Source: Paramecium tetraurelia
Lineage: Eukaryota; Ciliophora; Oligohymenophorea; Peniculida; Parameciidae
Assembly: GCF_000165425.1 (NCBI RefSeq)
Contig: NW_001799277.1
Location: 431,372 to 495,371 of the forward strand
Reading direction: 5' to 3'
Length of the DNA stretch: 64,000 nucleotides
Of this stretch, positions 48,313-61,474 are shown piece by piece (the stretch's first letter is position 1; each line of letters starts with the position of its first letter). Under the pieces are notes generated by a model. That model did no database searches. It saw only the letters and a list, made by a program, of their open reading frames with translations, and had not been told where the DNA came from. The position numbers and the translations under genes were made by a program.

Positions 48313-48336
48313 AAATGAATTTATATATATTAATAA

Positions 48337-49477
48337 TCATAACAATGGTTTCGACATTATTTCTGCACCTTTGGTCTTTTCAACAACAAAATTGGCAGTT
48401 ACTTATCCAACTCCTAAGAATATCATAAATATTATTCCAATTTAGATTGTGAACTCAGGATATAGTGCAATTGCAGGGCCAGGACATAACCCTCCTATGC
48501 CCCATCCCATTCCAAATATAGCAGCCCCAAGCACAAGCTTCAAATCAACTGTCTTATTAGTTGGAAGTTCGAATTTGGTATTGAATACTGGTTTGTCCAA
48601 GATTCTAAAAGTTATGAAATTGACCCCCACAGCTGTAATCATTACAAAAGCAAGACTTGCTAAAGATACAAAAATAAATTACGATCCCAAATATCACTAA
48701 TAGTTAAGAAGCTAATAATCTTCAATCTCTGAACCATTCCTGAGATAACCAATCCTAGTCCAAAAATGAATCCAGTTAGAGAAGCCACGGCAACATCAAT
48801 TATCTTTGATTTATCTTATATATTTTATAACACAAAGCATAACACTATGAGTGCTACACTTGTGCATAAAAATACTGTGGATATAATGGAATAGTCATAA
48901 GCAGAAAAGATGTTATCAGAAGGACCATAGAAGTCTTTATTTATTACTAAAGGAAAAGTCAGAATTTATTCTTACCCCAATATCTGAAGGTTGCAGTTAT
49001 GAATCCCATTCCCATGAATGTACCTACAGCTACAAATGATCTTATGGACAATCTAGGCAATCCACATACTCCATGTCCACTTGTACAACCATTCCCCATC
49101 TTTGTTCCAAAACCTACTAAAAACCCACTTAAGACACTTCCTCCCCAACCAATTCCTGTCAACAATTATTCTGAGTTATATGAGGGGGATGCACCATACA
49201 AAATAGATGATTATCTAAATTAGTTTAAATATTTATACCCGTTGTCATAAATTTTGAACATTATACAGGAGGCCAACATTACGGAACTCATAAGACTTAA
49301 TTTCCAATTCCAGCTTCCTTTATCAAAAGTTATCAAACTATAGTATATTCCACTAAATCCTGTTACTCTACCCATCAACATGTAATGGATGCTTGTCGCC
49401 AATCCTATCAAAAGTCCTCCAATCAAAGCTAAGTATACATCTTCTGGATTCCAACAGATATTATTGCAATAACTCAT
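48337..49477 (-). CDS. YeeE/YedE-family sulfur-compound transporter
   Basis: About 365 aa, with 8-10 hydrophobic helices and no signal peptide. It starts [20 protein letters not shown]. The family's Cys-containing re-entrant motif is intact: [20 protein letters not shown], followed by [17 protein letters not shown]. The second half repeats the theme ([20 protein letters not shown]). Bacterial YeeE/YedE (TsuA-like) proteins import thiosulfate or related sulfur compounds through these Cys/Gly sites. An intron splits the ...FRYWG region (near 48945-48970). The family is mainly prokaryotic and appears in a few eukaryotes, so ancient transfer is likely. Codon and intron use here match the neighbours. 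Confidence 0.88.
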
Positions 49478-49690
49478 TTAATTTATTAAAAGATTTATTT
49501 GCCTTTTTACAATTTTAATAGTTAAATTAACTATGCATCACATTTATTTTTAGATTGATTTCTTATTTCCTATATTATTTAATTACCAATTCATTTATAA
49601 TAGAATCATCTATAAAGTATACTTTTAATATGGTTATCATTATCTAATATTAAATTTAATTCATATTAAAATTTGAATATTTTATTATTT

Positions 49691-51542
49691 ATGATTGAAA
49701 GAAATCGAGTTTCTAGTCAATAAAAGCTTCCAACCTTAGACTTATCGTCTACAAATCGAGGAACCGCAGACAAGTTGAAAGTTAATGTAAAAAAATTTCC
49801 CATTTAAATAGATTACAATTTAATCAGGAGATGCTTAGTTCATCAGTTTTCGATCTTTAAATGAAAAAAATCCTAGATTTCCCTTACCTCACAATTCAGT
49901 TGATTCCTCCTCTAATTTGAATTCAAGCATTTAGAATGATTTAAGTTAGAATAAGAAAATAGTTTAATTATTGGGCAATACCCTCTACCGCTAGAAATTT
50001 GAATATTAGGAAGTCCAAGAAACCTTAATAGTAATTCATTCAAATATGTTTAGAAAAAAATGAGAACAATGACTAGAATGTAAAAATATGTAAAGCGAAT
50101 ACCCCATAAAGTAGAACCATTTTAGAACCTAGAGAAAATTGCTTAAATAACCCAATAATAATAAGTAAAAAAAAAAGTTTCATTTCCAATGTTTTATAAC
50201 GGTGCCTTCTTCACCAAACTTTAGCATACTTGGATACCAACTGTAAGAGAAAATACAATGGCAGCAGACTATTAAAAGAGAATATACATGTTTGGTGGAA
50301 TAGGAAGTGAAGTCTTTGGAGATATGATTGAATATGAAATATAATTTGGGAAATTTAGAGAACTTAAATAAAAAGGAGATATTCCATTAAATAGATATGG
50401 ACATTGTTTGCATTGCATAGGCTACCCTATGCTTTTATCTACTTAATTTTCCTACGACAATCAATAATAAAATCCTATTAATGGAAGGCAACTAATTATT
50501 TACGGAGGAGAGATGCAATTTAACTCTGCGTTAAAAATTAGAGAAAATTTGAGTGACACCAGAATCTATGATATTGAAACAGAAACGTGGCAATTACTCA
50601 AACCAAATATAGAGTGTATACCAGAGAGCAGACGATCATTTGGAAGTTGTATCATAGGACGAGGCTTATTAATTATGGGAGGCATTAGAAGTAGATTCAC
50701 AGTATTTAATGATCTTCATTATTTAAATCTAAGTAATTAACTTAATTAATGTAGGTTTATGCAAATGGGCTCCTCTTGAAACATAAAAGAATCCTTTTAT
50801 AAAAGGGCTTGCATTTTAGTAATTAATTTGTGTCTATAACAAACCTTAGTATATCTTCGAAAAAAGAGAAACACGGTCTAAATAATTAAAAAATTAGGAT
50901 TATGAAGGAGTCTATTGTTTTGGTGGATGCTTTATTGATGAAAATAAAAACACTTAATATTATAGCAATTTTTTAGCAATTTTGAAATTCGATCAACCAT
51001 TTAATAATTGGGTTATACCTGAAATTACTGGTAAACCTCCCCTTCCCAGAATCTAACATACTGCTTCCTATATTCAAGATATGAATATTATTGTCATCTT
51101 TGGAGGAAGAGATGATTAAAAAATCAACCCATATTTTAATGATTTATTCGCTTTCAAAATCTTAGATCGAGAATGGATCCAGCTAGACATCTTTGGGAGC
51201 ATTCCTCGACCAAGAGCTGCACATACTGCTTCAGCTTACAAAAGCTAGATTTTATATTTTGGAGGTGTTAATCTAAATGGGTATGTAGAATTTTCTGTAA
51301 ATATTGCTGAATTTAGTTAAAATTAAATTCGTTAATTGGCAGCTGAATATAGGCCGAATGACTAAAGAAATGATTAAGAATTAGAAAAGGAAGAATAATA
51401 ACCCTAGTCTATTATTAATAAACAATATTTTTCTTTACATTCAATTAACCCTGCACCTTTAAAGAAACTAACTAAAGCTGAAGAATTAGACTTGTAAATA
51501 AAACAACTGTCCTTTCAAAATTTTCCAAAGCATCTTAAATGA
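49691..51542 (+). CDS. Kelch-repeat protein, 591 aa
   Basis: Introns of 31, 23 and 22 nt (near 49780, 50030 and 50731) give a length divisible by three. Residues 1-170 are a Ser/Asn/Lys-rich, partly basic region. From about residue 175 there are five or six kelch blades: MAADYQKRIYMFGGIGSEVF, NRYGHCLHCIG, LIIYGGEMQF, RRSFGSCIIGRGLLIMGG, HTASYIQDMNIIVIFGG and PRPRAAHTASAYKSQILYFGG. The C-terminal 80 residues form a charged helix. Such propellers are protein-binding platforms. No BTB domain is present. It is distinct from the kelch-MORC protein at 37113. Its stop lies 28 bp from the stop of the convergent channel gene. Confidence 0.85.
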
Positions 51543-51570
51543 ACTGTAATTTATATAATTATTATATAAG

Positions 51571-54166
51571 TCATTCATTATTTAGAGTCTTCATATAAAA
51601 TAGTCTTAGTTTCAGCGCTTTTAATTTTACTTTATAAAAAAAACTATACTTTTTCATACTTTAAATATATTTTTAAACTTTTTTTTGATATTTAGAATTA
51701 AAATTTTCCAATTACTGAATAATGCACTCTACATTCCCTTAAGGAAAGTAATTCTCATAGGATTAATATTGATCGCATTAAATTGGACAATGAAACCATT
51801 TATTATTACTTATTAAATCATCCAACATATTAAACTCCTTAACTTAATTATTCGATTCCCTTTTATTTAGTTTCAAACAAGGAAAATCTTAATCTTGATT
51901 TGTAATTTGATCTACTTTGATTAATACTCTGTTCAAGGAACCTTCTGCAAACAATTACTTTGCTTACTCATAGTCTCCGTCATCCAGCATAATACCTGTA
52001 GTTTTTTTATGCTCAGTGTTTAATTCAGAGTAATTATTACTTTTTGACCTCTGAGCTGCTATGGCAACTTGTAAGGAATTCGAAACCTGATAACCGTAAT
52101 TATCTTCTAAAAACGAATTAACTTATTAACTAATCTATTAATATTAAAATAGTGTATTAACTTTACTTCGTCTTCTAATAACTTTTAACCTGTTTGTTTC
52201 ATTTGATTATTAAGCCATTTTCAGAATCCTTTATTCTAAATCTGGCTTGTATGTTAGAATGGGGCAATCAATTTCTTAATGATTGTATCTATCACAAAAT
52301 TGACATTATATATCAAATATTCGATAATTCGAATTGAAAATTATTTAATCTTTGATATAATGAAATTTTTCAAAATCTTTTCTGTTAAATTGCAAAATAT
52401 CTAGAAAATCTTATCTACTAATTTTATAGATGTTAGAAAAGCCAACGCTGATAGCAGAAGACTTAGGTGGAAAATTAGTAAAAAATTAATATATCCCAAA
52501 AGGTTAATTTAATTACAGTTTTGTGAATTTCATCTTGCTCGATTCATCAATAATATCAACTTCCCCCTCCTTGATGAAATACAGGTTCTTAGCAGAAATT
52601 TCACCTCTTTTATAAATATAATCGCCAGGTGTATAATTTACTAATTCCAACATTTTCGATAACTCTTGCTAAGTTCTTTTAGAAAAATGGTTGATCACAA
52701 ATTTATCTTTATTGATAACCTTAGTTTATATATCAGTATTTAAATCTTATTATAGATTCTTAGGTAATAAGGAAATTAAATTATTAACATCCTCTTAATT
52801 CTCATTTTGTTCCTATTCTATATAATATTTCAAATAATTTCTAATTCTGCTCTAAATTTAAGGTTCTACTTAGTTCTTACTCATAAATGTATTCATTTAC
52901 AGCAAAGATCTTTTATATTTTATTTTTGAGTCTTGTAGATTCTTTAAGATCATTCCTATTGAATTCATTGAATAAGCAAAAACTCCACTGGACAAAAACA
53001 TAATAATATCTACATAAATAATTTCTAACTAACTTTGTGCTGTTATATCACCGTATCCAACCGTAGTCATTGTCATTGTTGCCCAATAGAAAGAATAATT
53101 ATATTATTTCCATAGAGATTCATTGATTAATTGATATCTTATTAGCCATGAAGTTTCTTCAGATTTTATTCCAACATAATGCCAAAAACATGCTACAATA
53201 TGTGCAAAAAAATATATTGAAAAGATCAAACTTAACAAATCCATTAAAAAGCTTGAGGACCCTTTAAAAAAGGCAAGCAAAAAATAATCAGATAAATACT
53301 TTTAAATCTTCCTGTATGTTACAATTAACTAACAAAATGTAATGAATTCACCCAAGATTTAATATTATACCAAATCTTATTAAATCATAATCCATAAAGC
53401 CAAGTTCATAAGGTCATTGCCTGCAGTTGTTTAAGTATATTATTCGATCAATTTTCTTCTCTTTTTAATCACAATTCCTTGGATTATGATTCCTTTATTT
53501 AAGGTTACAACAATATCGCTGATTAAGAATATAATAATGAATAATTAAAGGGCTGAAAATGAGATCAAATCAGATTAAGATTAAAAGGATAATAGGAATG
53601 GACTAAGCCAGAGGATCATAAAATTAATAATTGTTCCAATTGCATCCCATATGATAATAAATCCACTTGTTGGTGAAATCACAGGTATGCTTGATTAAGA
53701 AAATGTTGCTTTAAAATTAAAAAATTTAAATACCTAAAATTGGTTATTTTATGCTTTATTTAATATACTTATCATGAATCAGCTATTTTTTATTTTGTCT
53801 TAACACATATGAATTTGTAAACAGATTATTAATAAATTGTTATTTCATTCTTTCAGCCTTCAGAGCCTTTAAAAAGTTTGTATGAATCCAGATACTATCA
53901 AATTTAGTCTTTTTCAATGTTGTATTAACAGTATTAATTTCACTAGTCATTTTAATTTTTTAGTTTAGTTATTCCTATAGAATCATTCTAGGTTGTTTAG
54001 AATTGTTGCGAGTATGTGATTTGCTTCGATTTTAATCAACCATTTATCTACTACTATCATCCGAGATTTCAGATAATCTAGAAGCTGACTCACTCTTGCT
54101 GCTGATTTACCTAGTAAACATTCGAGGATTAGGATTAGATTTCAAATGTGAATTATGATGTTACAT
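51571..54166 (-). CDS. Cyclic-nucleotide-binding-type voltage-gated K+ channel
   Basis: About 850 aa from ATG 54166. A Ser/Arg-rich N-terminal tail (residues 1-150) is followed by S1-S6 helices. The pore reads FYWATMTMTTVGYGDITA, the exact K+ selectivity filter (TVGYGD). After S6 and a linker comes a cyclic-nucleotide-binding domain (YTPGDYIYKRGEISAKNLYF, IKEGEVDII). The C-terminal tail is long, Lys/Asn/Gln-rich, with TGA at 51571. Paramecium has hundreds of such channels that set membrane excitability and ciliary beat. Whether cAMP or cGMP is bound cannot be told. Internal introns were not all mapped, one being 25 nt near 53711-53735. Confidence 0.9.
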
Positions 54167-54235
54167 ATTAATTATAATTATAATTCATCTTTTTTTTCCA
54201 CATTTGCAAGTGGAATCTCTAAATCCTTTAATTAT

Positions 54236-54781
54236 TCACACTTTTTTTGAATCCTTAATCTGATTCTGAATAAGATTTAACGAAAAAATAACAAATATAA
54301 TATTCATAAAATTCTGAATCTAATTATCCTTAAATAATGAGCCATTGTTTCTTAATTCTTTAACTAAATAATCTCTGCTTTACTTTATAATTTAAAATCC
54401 AAACTGAATTCGAACACTCTCATTCAAAATTCTTTTTTAGACCCTCATTAATATTGCTTTTAACTTTTCTTTTTCTTATCTGTCTAACAATTATTTTAAC
54501 TTTAATAAAATGATTTTCAATGTCTAAATTTATTCTAATTATGTTTCTTAATTTTTTTACGTTTCTGATGACTTTTTATTTTCTTAAATTAATATAAGTC
54601 AATAATCAATGTCTTAAGGGTCAAATTCACGTCTTAAAGATATCTGGGCAAAAAAATTTTGTTTTTAGTTAAATTAGATTAGATTTTTTTCAAATAATGG
54701 TTTAATCAATTATCTTAGCTTCAGTACATTCCATTAACCTTAAATTTATTGGGATTATAGCTTATTTAATAGTTTCAACAT
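54236..54781 (-). CDS. Coiled-coil protein, interrupted by one in-frame TGA
   Basis: From ATG 54781 the frame reads a Leu/Lys/Gln-rich segment ending SLRREFDPQDIDY, then TGA at 54599-54601, then continues in the same frame through a clear coiled coil (LEQIQTLKIILLKLKQLLDR, EKLKAILMRVQKRILNE) to TGA 54236. A 48-nt GT...AG segment (about 54586-54633) would remove the TGA without changing frame, but it exceeds usual intron length here. Alternatives are a true stop followed by a separate relic, or a point mutation. Its function is unknown. Confidence 0.45.
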
Positions 54782-55550
54782 AACAGATATATTAGGTACT
54801 ATTTATTATAAATCTCAAGAATTTAAAATAAATTTAAATATAAAATTTCGAAAGTTAGTTAATTATTGAGGCTATCTAGAATAGAATCTCAATATTAATA
54901 ATGTATTATCAAAATTTAAAGGTTTTAAACTTTGTTCTGTATTTATAATCTGCTAAAAACTAAAATTACTCCTTTAAATTATATGCAATATCCTTATAAT
55001 TTTATAAATTCATATATTTACTAAATATTTCTGAAGGCTAATTTAAAAATAGAAATTCAACTATTCTTGGAAATGAGTGAAATTTCAGCATTATAATAAA
55101 TCAATTTTGAAATAAACCAAGAATTAATGTGTACTTGAGAGGAATAATGATAATCAGGAAAGTATTGTTTAATATCTGAAACTCATATCCCAATATTTAA
55201 ACGAAACAAAAATTGCTTTGAGTACAATAATCTAAATGTTCTCCAAAGCTTGATATTTCATTTAATAATTCTGGATTAATAAGTCATAAAGACAAGAAGG
55301 CTTCACCAGAAAATTTTAGATTACTTCAACAATTAACCTGTTATAAGAGAAGATATCCAAATCATAGGAATGATATATAATAAATGAAGTTTCCACACAA
55401 GTGCAAATTTCTACATTTATCTTTTGTAACTTTAAGAAGTTGATTTAATGAATTGTATCATCTGAACTAGATCTTTATTATTCGAATTTACTTAAACTCC
55501 AATATTATTTGCTAATCCATTATCTATATTATAAAACATTATTTTATTTA
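54782..55550. other. Spacer with coding-like fragments
   Basis: About 770 bp before the TPR gene. Several plus-strand frames are open for 40-70 codons between 55070 and 55440 (for example one starting MSEISALQQINFEINQELM and another containing KKASPENFRLLQQLTCYKRR), but no GT/AG scheme joins them without a stop. It could be a decayed gene or chance. No RNA gene is seen. Confidence 0.3.
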
Positions 55551-58014
55551 ATGAGTAATAAAATCTATAAAAATAATATCAAAAGCCTTTATTAAACACA
55601 AATATCACGTGCGAAAGATATATTTAAAACCTTAATTAACTATCAATTCCAAATAAATTCAATTCAATATTAAAAATATGAAGAAGCAATTCAAATTGAT
55701 AATTGGGAAAGTTAATACACTTAGAATATCAAATAAAGGGATAAACGCAAAAAAACATATCAAAATAGTTAAAAACACTAAGATTTTTCTATTTAATAAA
55801 GTCATGAGGATCCAAATGATTTTTATAGAAATGGTAAAGAACTCCTACATTATTCATTAGCAAAGATTTTAAGAAATTTGAAAAGGTTTCAGGAGGCATT
55901 AGAATATTATGACTGTGCTATATAAAAAAATCCTTAAAATCCAAAAGCCTATAATTGTAAAGGTAAGTCAAAATATATTTTTAGGCAATACTTTAAAACA
56001 GTTGAGTAGATATGAAGAGGCGTCATAATACTATGATCATGCTATTGAAAAAAATCCTTAAAATCCAAAATATTATTTCAATAAGGGTAAAAATAAAATC
56101 AAACAAAAGCAAATATATTAGATGACATGAATAAATTTGATGAAGCACTAAAATACTATGATTAAACCATTTAGCTAAATCCTGAAGATCCCAACGTTTA
56201 CAATAATAAAGGTAAGTTTACAATCAATTAAAAGCATTTACATTAAGAAAGAAATTCATGTTTGAAGAAGCATTAGCAAATTATGATTTGGCAATTTTAA
56301 AAAATCCTCAAAATCATACATTCTACATCAGCAAAGGTATAAATAAAAATATTTCTTAAGCAAATACATTATATGATATGAAAAGATTTGAATAAGCATT
56401 AGTATACTATGATTATGCGATTTAAATTAATCCTGAAGATCCAAAAGCATACAATAATAAAGGTATTGATCATAGATTAGTCGTAAGCAAATATTCTAAA
56501 AGAGATGAAAAGATTTGAAGAAGCATTACAGAATTATGATTTGGCAATTTTAAAAAATCCTGAACATCATGAGTTCTATGGAAATAAAGGTATAAATAAA
56601 AACATTTCTTAAGCAAATACATTAAAAGATATGAAAAGATTTGAAGAAGCATTAGTATAATATGATTATGCGATTTAACTTAATCCTGAAGATCCAAAAA
56701 TGAATATCAATAAAGGTATTATTATAAGTTATTGATAAAGCAAACACATTAAAAGTGTTGTTTCGGAATAAGGAAGCATTATAATAATACGATTATGCAA
56801 TTTAAAAAAATCCTGAAGACCCAAAGGTTTACAATAACAAAGGTAAAATTGCCACTGATCTTTAGCAATAACTTTAAATCAGATGAATAGATACGAAGAA
56901 GCATTAGAATGTGAAGATTGCGCCATTTCCTTAAATCCTGAGAATTCAAATTATTACTCGAATAAAGGTAACAAATAGAACATAATTTTGAAGCAAAAAC
57001 ATTAATGAATCTGCTTAGATTTGAAGAAGCAAATCAAAACTATGATTTAGCTATTTAGAATAACCCTGAAGATTCAGACTTATTAAATAATAAAGGTAAA
57101 ATTTAAATAAATTTACTTAGCAAATGTATTAGTTCGTTTGGGAAAATATGATGAAGCATTAAAATTTTTTAGATTATGCAATTAGTAATAACCCAAACAA
57201 TGCACTTTATTTTTTTAATAAGGGTAATAAAATCTAAAGAATTATGAAGGAAATGTATTAGAAGATCTGGGAAGATTTGATGAAGCGTTATAATACTATG
57301 ACTATGCAATTTAGTAAAAGCCTGATGATCCAACTTTTTATTGTATTAAAGGTAGAAGTAATAATATTTGTAAGCAAATATTTTAATCAAGCAGAATAAA
57401 TATAAGGAAGCATTATAAATCTGCAATTATGCGATTTAGATAAATCCTGAGGATCCAAACATATTAAGTATTAAAGGTAAAAAAATACTAATTTAAGGAA
57501 CTGCATTACAATAGATGGGGAACTTTGAAGAAGCATTGCAATATTTTGATAAAGCTATTTAAAAAAATCCAGAAAAATCACTTTATTATAATGATAAAGG
57601 TAAAAGTTGCCAATTTATAATGAGCTAATACATTAGATAAAATGGGAAGATATGCACAAGCTTTGTAAAATTATGATTATGGAATTTAGAAAAATCCTGA
57701 AGATACAGAAATAATGTTTAATAAAGGTAAAATTTATAAGTCATTGCAAGCAAATACATTAATTCGATTAAATAAGTTAGAAGAGGCGTTAAAATATTTG
57801 GATTTAGTCGTTTAAAAAAACCCCTAACAATCTTGAATATTGTGTCGGTAAAGGCTTAACATTATTTAAATTGAACAAATTAAAAGAAGCATTACCATGC
57901 TTCAAATTCGCTCTTTAAAAAAATCTTAATGATACCTTAAAATAATAGCTTGAAAGAATAATTCTGATAATTGAAGAAACAATTGCAGATGAGATAATAC
58001 CTTAGTAAATTTGA
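55551..58014 (+). CDS. TPR protein built from ~17 repeats, nearly one exon per repeat
   Basis: Starts at ATG 55551. The ATG at 55678 lies in another frame and misses the first repeat-like helix YEEAIQIDNW. From 55863 on, each exon of about 100 nt encodes one 34-residue TPR (typical unit ANTLKDMKRFEEALVQYDYA, then IQLNPEDP...NK). It is followed by an intron of 21-27 nt always in phase 1 of the same Lys/Gly-Ala codon. Fifteen such introns were counted. The last two units are fused. Two single-base insertions break the frame: near 57165-57171 (extra A) and near 57814-57824 (homopolymer A7C4, giving TGA at 57834). The protein ends DEIIPQQI with TGA 58012 if both are corrected. TPRs bind proteins. 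No other domain is seen. Confidence 0.8.
55863..57960 (+). repeat. Tandem TPR exon-intron modules (period about 125 nt)
   Basis: Module starts at about 55863, 55984, 56109, 56234, 56360, 56487, 56613, 56740, 56865, 56993, 57120, 57249, 57374, 57498, 57625, 57750 and 57853. Exon parts share AAxxATTxxAAxGATTTGAAGAAGC-like consensus and CCTGAAGATCC-like 3' parts. The intron parts are different in sequence yet keep GTA...AG and length 21-27. Confidence 0.85.
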
Positions 58015-59954
58015 AATATTTTTATTAAGAAATATTATATTCTTTACAAAATTTGAAATCTTTTCATAAGCTATGATGTTTGATGATTCCATTGTTTCAC
58101 TTATAACTTATTATACTGTCTTTGATAACTGAATATCTAGAAATATATATAGTAGTATTAAATATGTGAAAGAACAGTAGGACTAGTCCAAAGTTAATAT
58201 TTCTGACAATTGTATCATCAAAAATTTGTTGACATGTTTTTAAATTAATAAAATAACTGCCTGCAGATATTGTGCTCCTATTATTTTGGAACTAACAATT
58301 TGTTTGCAAAACTTGTTATATAGCAGTAAACTATACACATCAAGACAGTTTCGCTAATTAATCAGGAGGAGTAGGAAGATGACTTAATAAACTCAAACTA
58401 TGAAGGAATAAGTTGGTTTTTTAATTTCTGAATTAATAACATCCTCCCTCATTGAGAAGTAATACTATATCTTTACAAAAGGAGACATTATCATTAGAAG
58501 AGACTTTTACTACTGAATTAATATTGAGTACTTCAGTTCATTGATACACATATAACTATTCAATAATATTTCGATTGGGCACACTAAATTTAAATTATGG
58601 AGTGTTGTCTTAAAATTCATTGAATTATGAGTCAATAAAAAGCCAGTCTCATCTATTTAATTCAAAATACCTAGATAATTGAAATAAACCTGATGTAAAA
58701 GAAGCTTTGAGATCGAGCATCTGATTTATTTAAGAATCTTTTACAGGAAATTTTATTCTTAAACTTTTTCTGCAATCGCCTATTCTATAATAGTCACCCT
58801 CATTACCTAACATCTGTTCATTTTACACTAATTTGTGCAGAGTTCGCAGTTGCAGATGAACTGACTCTATCATATCTTAAATTTGTTTAATTTTGCTACA
58901 CTAGTGTTGCATCAACATTGTTTCATTTTAGACCTTTTAGCGTCTTCAGTTAACATCACCTCATGTAAAATTACTTTGCTTTTACTTTCTTCCTGTCTTG
59001 CTTACTTTGTGGTTAAGATATTTACAATATCACCTGGCGCTTTTGTCCAATTATAATTGTATAATATATGTATTACTCTGATACCACAATCACTGGTCAG
59101 TTAAGTGTACAACATTGTTAGGTTTTTAATTCAGTTACTGAGGTATCCATTGTATTTATGATTTTTTATTTAACGGTGCTGTGCTAGCCCATTTTATAAA
59201 GATTACTAGTCTTTATTTAAATTAGTTATGTTTTGATTGCTAATTATGTAGTGATGCCAAAAGAGTGTCCAACTTTTGATACGTGGTTTTAGATATCATT
59301 CTTACTTGATCACCTTAGAGCATTAAATACTTATGGTAAAACCTAACAATATTATTAAGGAGTTGTAATATCATGTACACTTGGAAATTCCACAGGTGGA
59401 TGCTGTACTAATAGTGATATTATGATGGCACATTTAATACTTAAACTCTGTTTTGAAAGGCTTCTGATAAAGTTCAAAATTGTTGTTTTATACTGCCCAC
59501 TAGACTAAATACTCATAAATTCTTCTTTGTATTCATTCCTATTTATCAAGTACTTCAAGCAATTTAGCGTTTTTGGAAAACTTGTTATCATTTTCATCTT
59601 ACGTTTTAAGCAGTAGTATGAAAGTTATACGAGATTCTTGTTTCTGTAATTGTTATTTCTTCTACTAAATAGGAAATCAATCAAATAAAATAACTAGATG
59701 CGTTAGAATCCAATATCATCAACCAGGTCTAAAGAAACCTTAAGGGTGGAATTCTTTTGCCTTTTAAGATCATCACACATGGCATATTGTTATAAACTTT
59801 TTCTCCAACCGCCTACTATTTTATTAATTCGTTTCTACACATCCAAAACATCATCAATAAAGCCAGTATCTCTGATCGCTAGTATATCATAGAATTTCAT
59901 CGGTATCCTTAGTATTTGTATTTGCACCCGAATAAAACATGTGAGGATTCAAAT

Positions 59955-60302
59955 TCAACATCTCCCTTACCTTAAACAGCAAAATCTGGTAATAATGCAG
60001 AGTCCCAACATTATTAAGTAATCAGATGTTTCACCTTGTATATATATACAGAGTAAATTCTAATGCCGAGTCAAACAACACAGTATTTTACGATTGATCC
60101 CTCTAATCACCTATAATACTGAAATAAATTTTGTAAGAAATACTGAACTCTAACATTTGTCTATAGGATGTTGATGACAAGACTCTTCATCAATTTGTGA
60201 AACATCTTGTAAATGATGTTCTGATGCTGAAGATGATAAAAACCTTTCCTCTCTTGAAATATAATGCTCATGCACGTCGTTAAAGCTAAGCTTTAATGCT
60301 TA
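59955..60302 (-). other. Coding-like fragment in subtelomere
   Basis: Open minus-strand frame of about 115 codons ending at TGA 59955-59957. Its first part has mixed charged and Ser-rich composition (HEHYISREERFLSSSASEHH) unlike random AT-rich translation, while the second part is Leu/Ile/Cys-rich. No Met start is clear. It is a possible gene relic. Confidence 0.25.
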
Positions 60303-61474
60303 TAGTTTGATGAATTATGTGTTTTGGGTTTTTTTACTATTGTATTCAAATTTGATTGATGTTACAATTATATCACATTTGATGTATCGATTTAATCATT
60401 CCTTACTACTTGCACTTTTATGCCTCGTGTATTCCATCGTGTATACTCCTTATAATAATGAAAGGCGTAAAAGAATTGTAACATTTACTTTTTGAATCAA
60501 AAGGACAATTATGTCCTTCAGAAATATAGCTATGGATTTAAAACTTTTGGCATTCAGGCCTAAATTTTATATATTTTTTAGAATAAACTACTAATTACAG
60601 TAATGTTCGATAATTTACATCCTTCTTCACAGCCATTATTTGACACTTATCCTAAGTTTCCTAAAAAGCCTACTATTGTTTGCAATGATGTTAGCGATGT
60701 TATATTTATTTGATCGATTTTTCTACTGTGGCAAGTAGAATATATAACTTAGAATTTGAGCAGCCCTTAATTATCAAAAAGGAGTCATCACTAGCATCTT
60801 CACCTGAAAATGGATATATTCCATATTGCGATGAAAACACTTAGGTAAATTTACAGTAGATTTTGTGATTCCAAGTCCTCTCTTGCCGTTTATATTTAAA
60901 ATATTGCTCAAAATAATATACAAGCTACATTCAATTCTCCTATATATGATTGAACAACGCTTGCTTAACGTGCACAACTTTGAACACTTTTTTTTATATT
61001 ATTTATCAAGCTCTTAAGCTAGTGTAATGCATATTTCATAAGATTCTTATTCTTGGCACTGCCTGCAGCGTAGATGCTATAATTGAGGTAACAAATGCAG
61101 ATTCAACTTATGCTTTACAGTCTTATGATCGAGGGGATTTAACTATTTAGCTAAAACAACTGACAAATTATATGATGGCTTATGCTCTCATAATAGTTGA
61201 AGTTCTTTTGCTTCCTGTTATCTCCAAGAAACAAAATAGAAATACTATCATTGTTTATAATTTGCTGATGATTAGGCTGGAACAATCAATTTGTGATCAT
61301 TTCTATCATGAAGCATCCAATTTTTAGATTGGTAGTGATGGCTCACGATTCTTATTATGAATCTAAGGATGCATGAGCTTGCGTTTTATTACTAAGGTCT
61401 CAGCTTCAAGTAGCATTATAAAAGTTTTTCAAGTTATAGGTTCATTTATAACTAACTTTAAAATGTGACGCCTA

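Noticed and set aside
55678-55860. ATG at 55678 as start of the TPR gene
   Set aside because: It is in a different frame from the TPR units; the frame from ATG 55551 runs directly into them.
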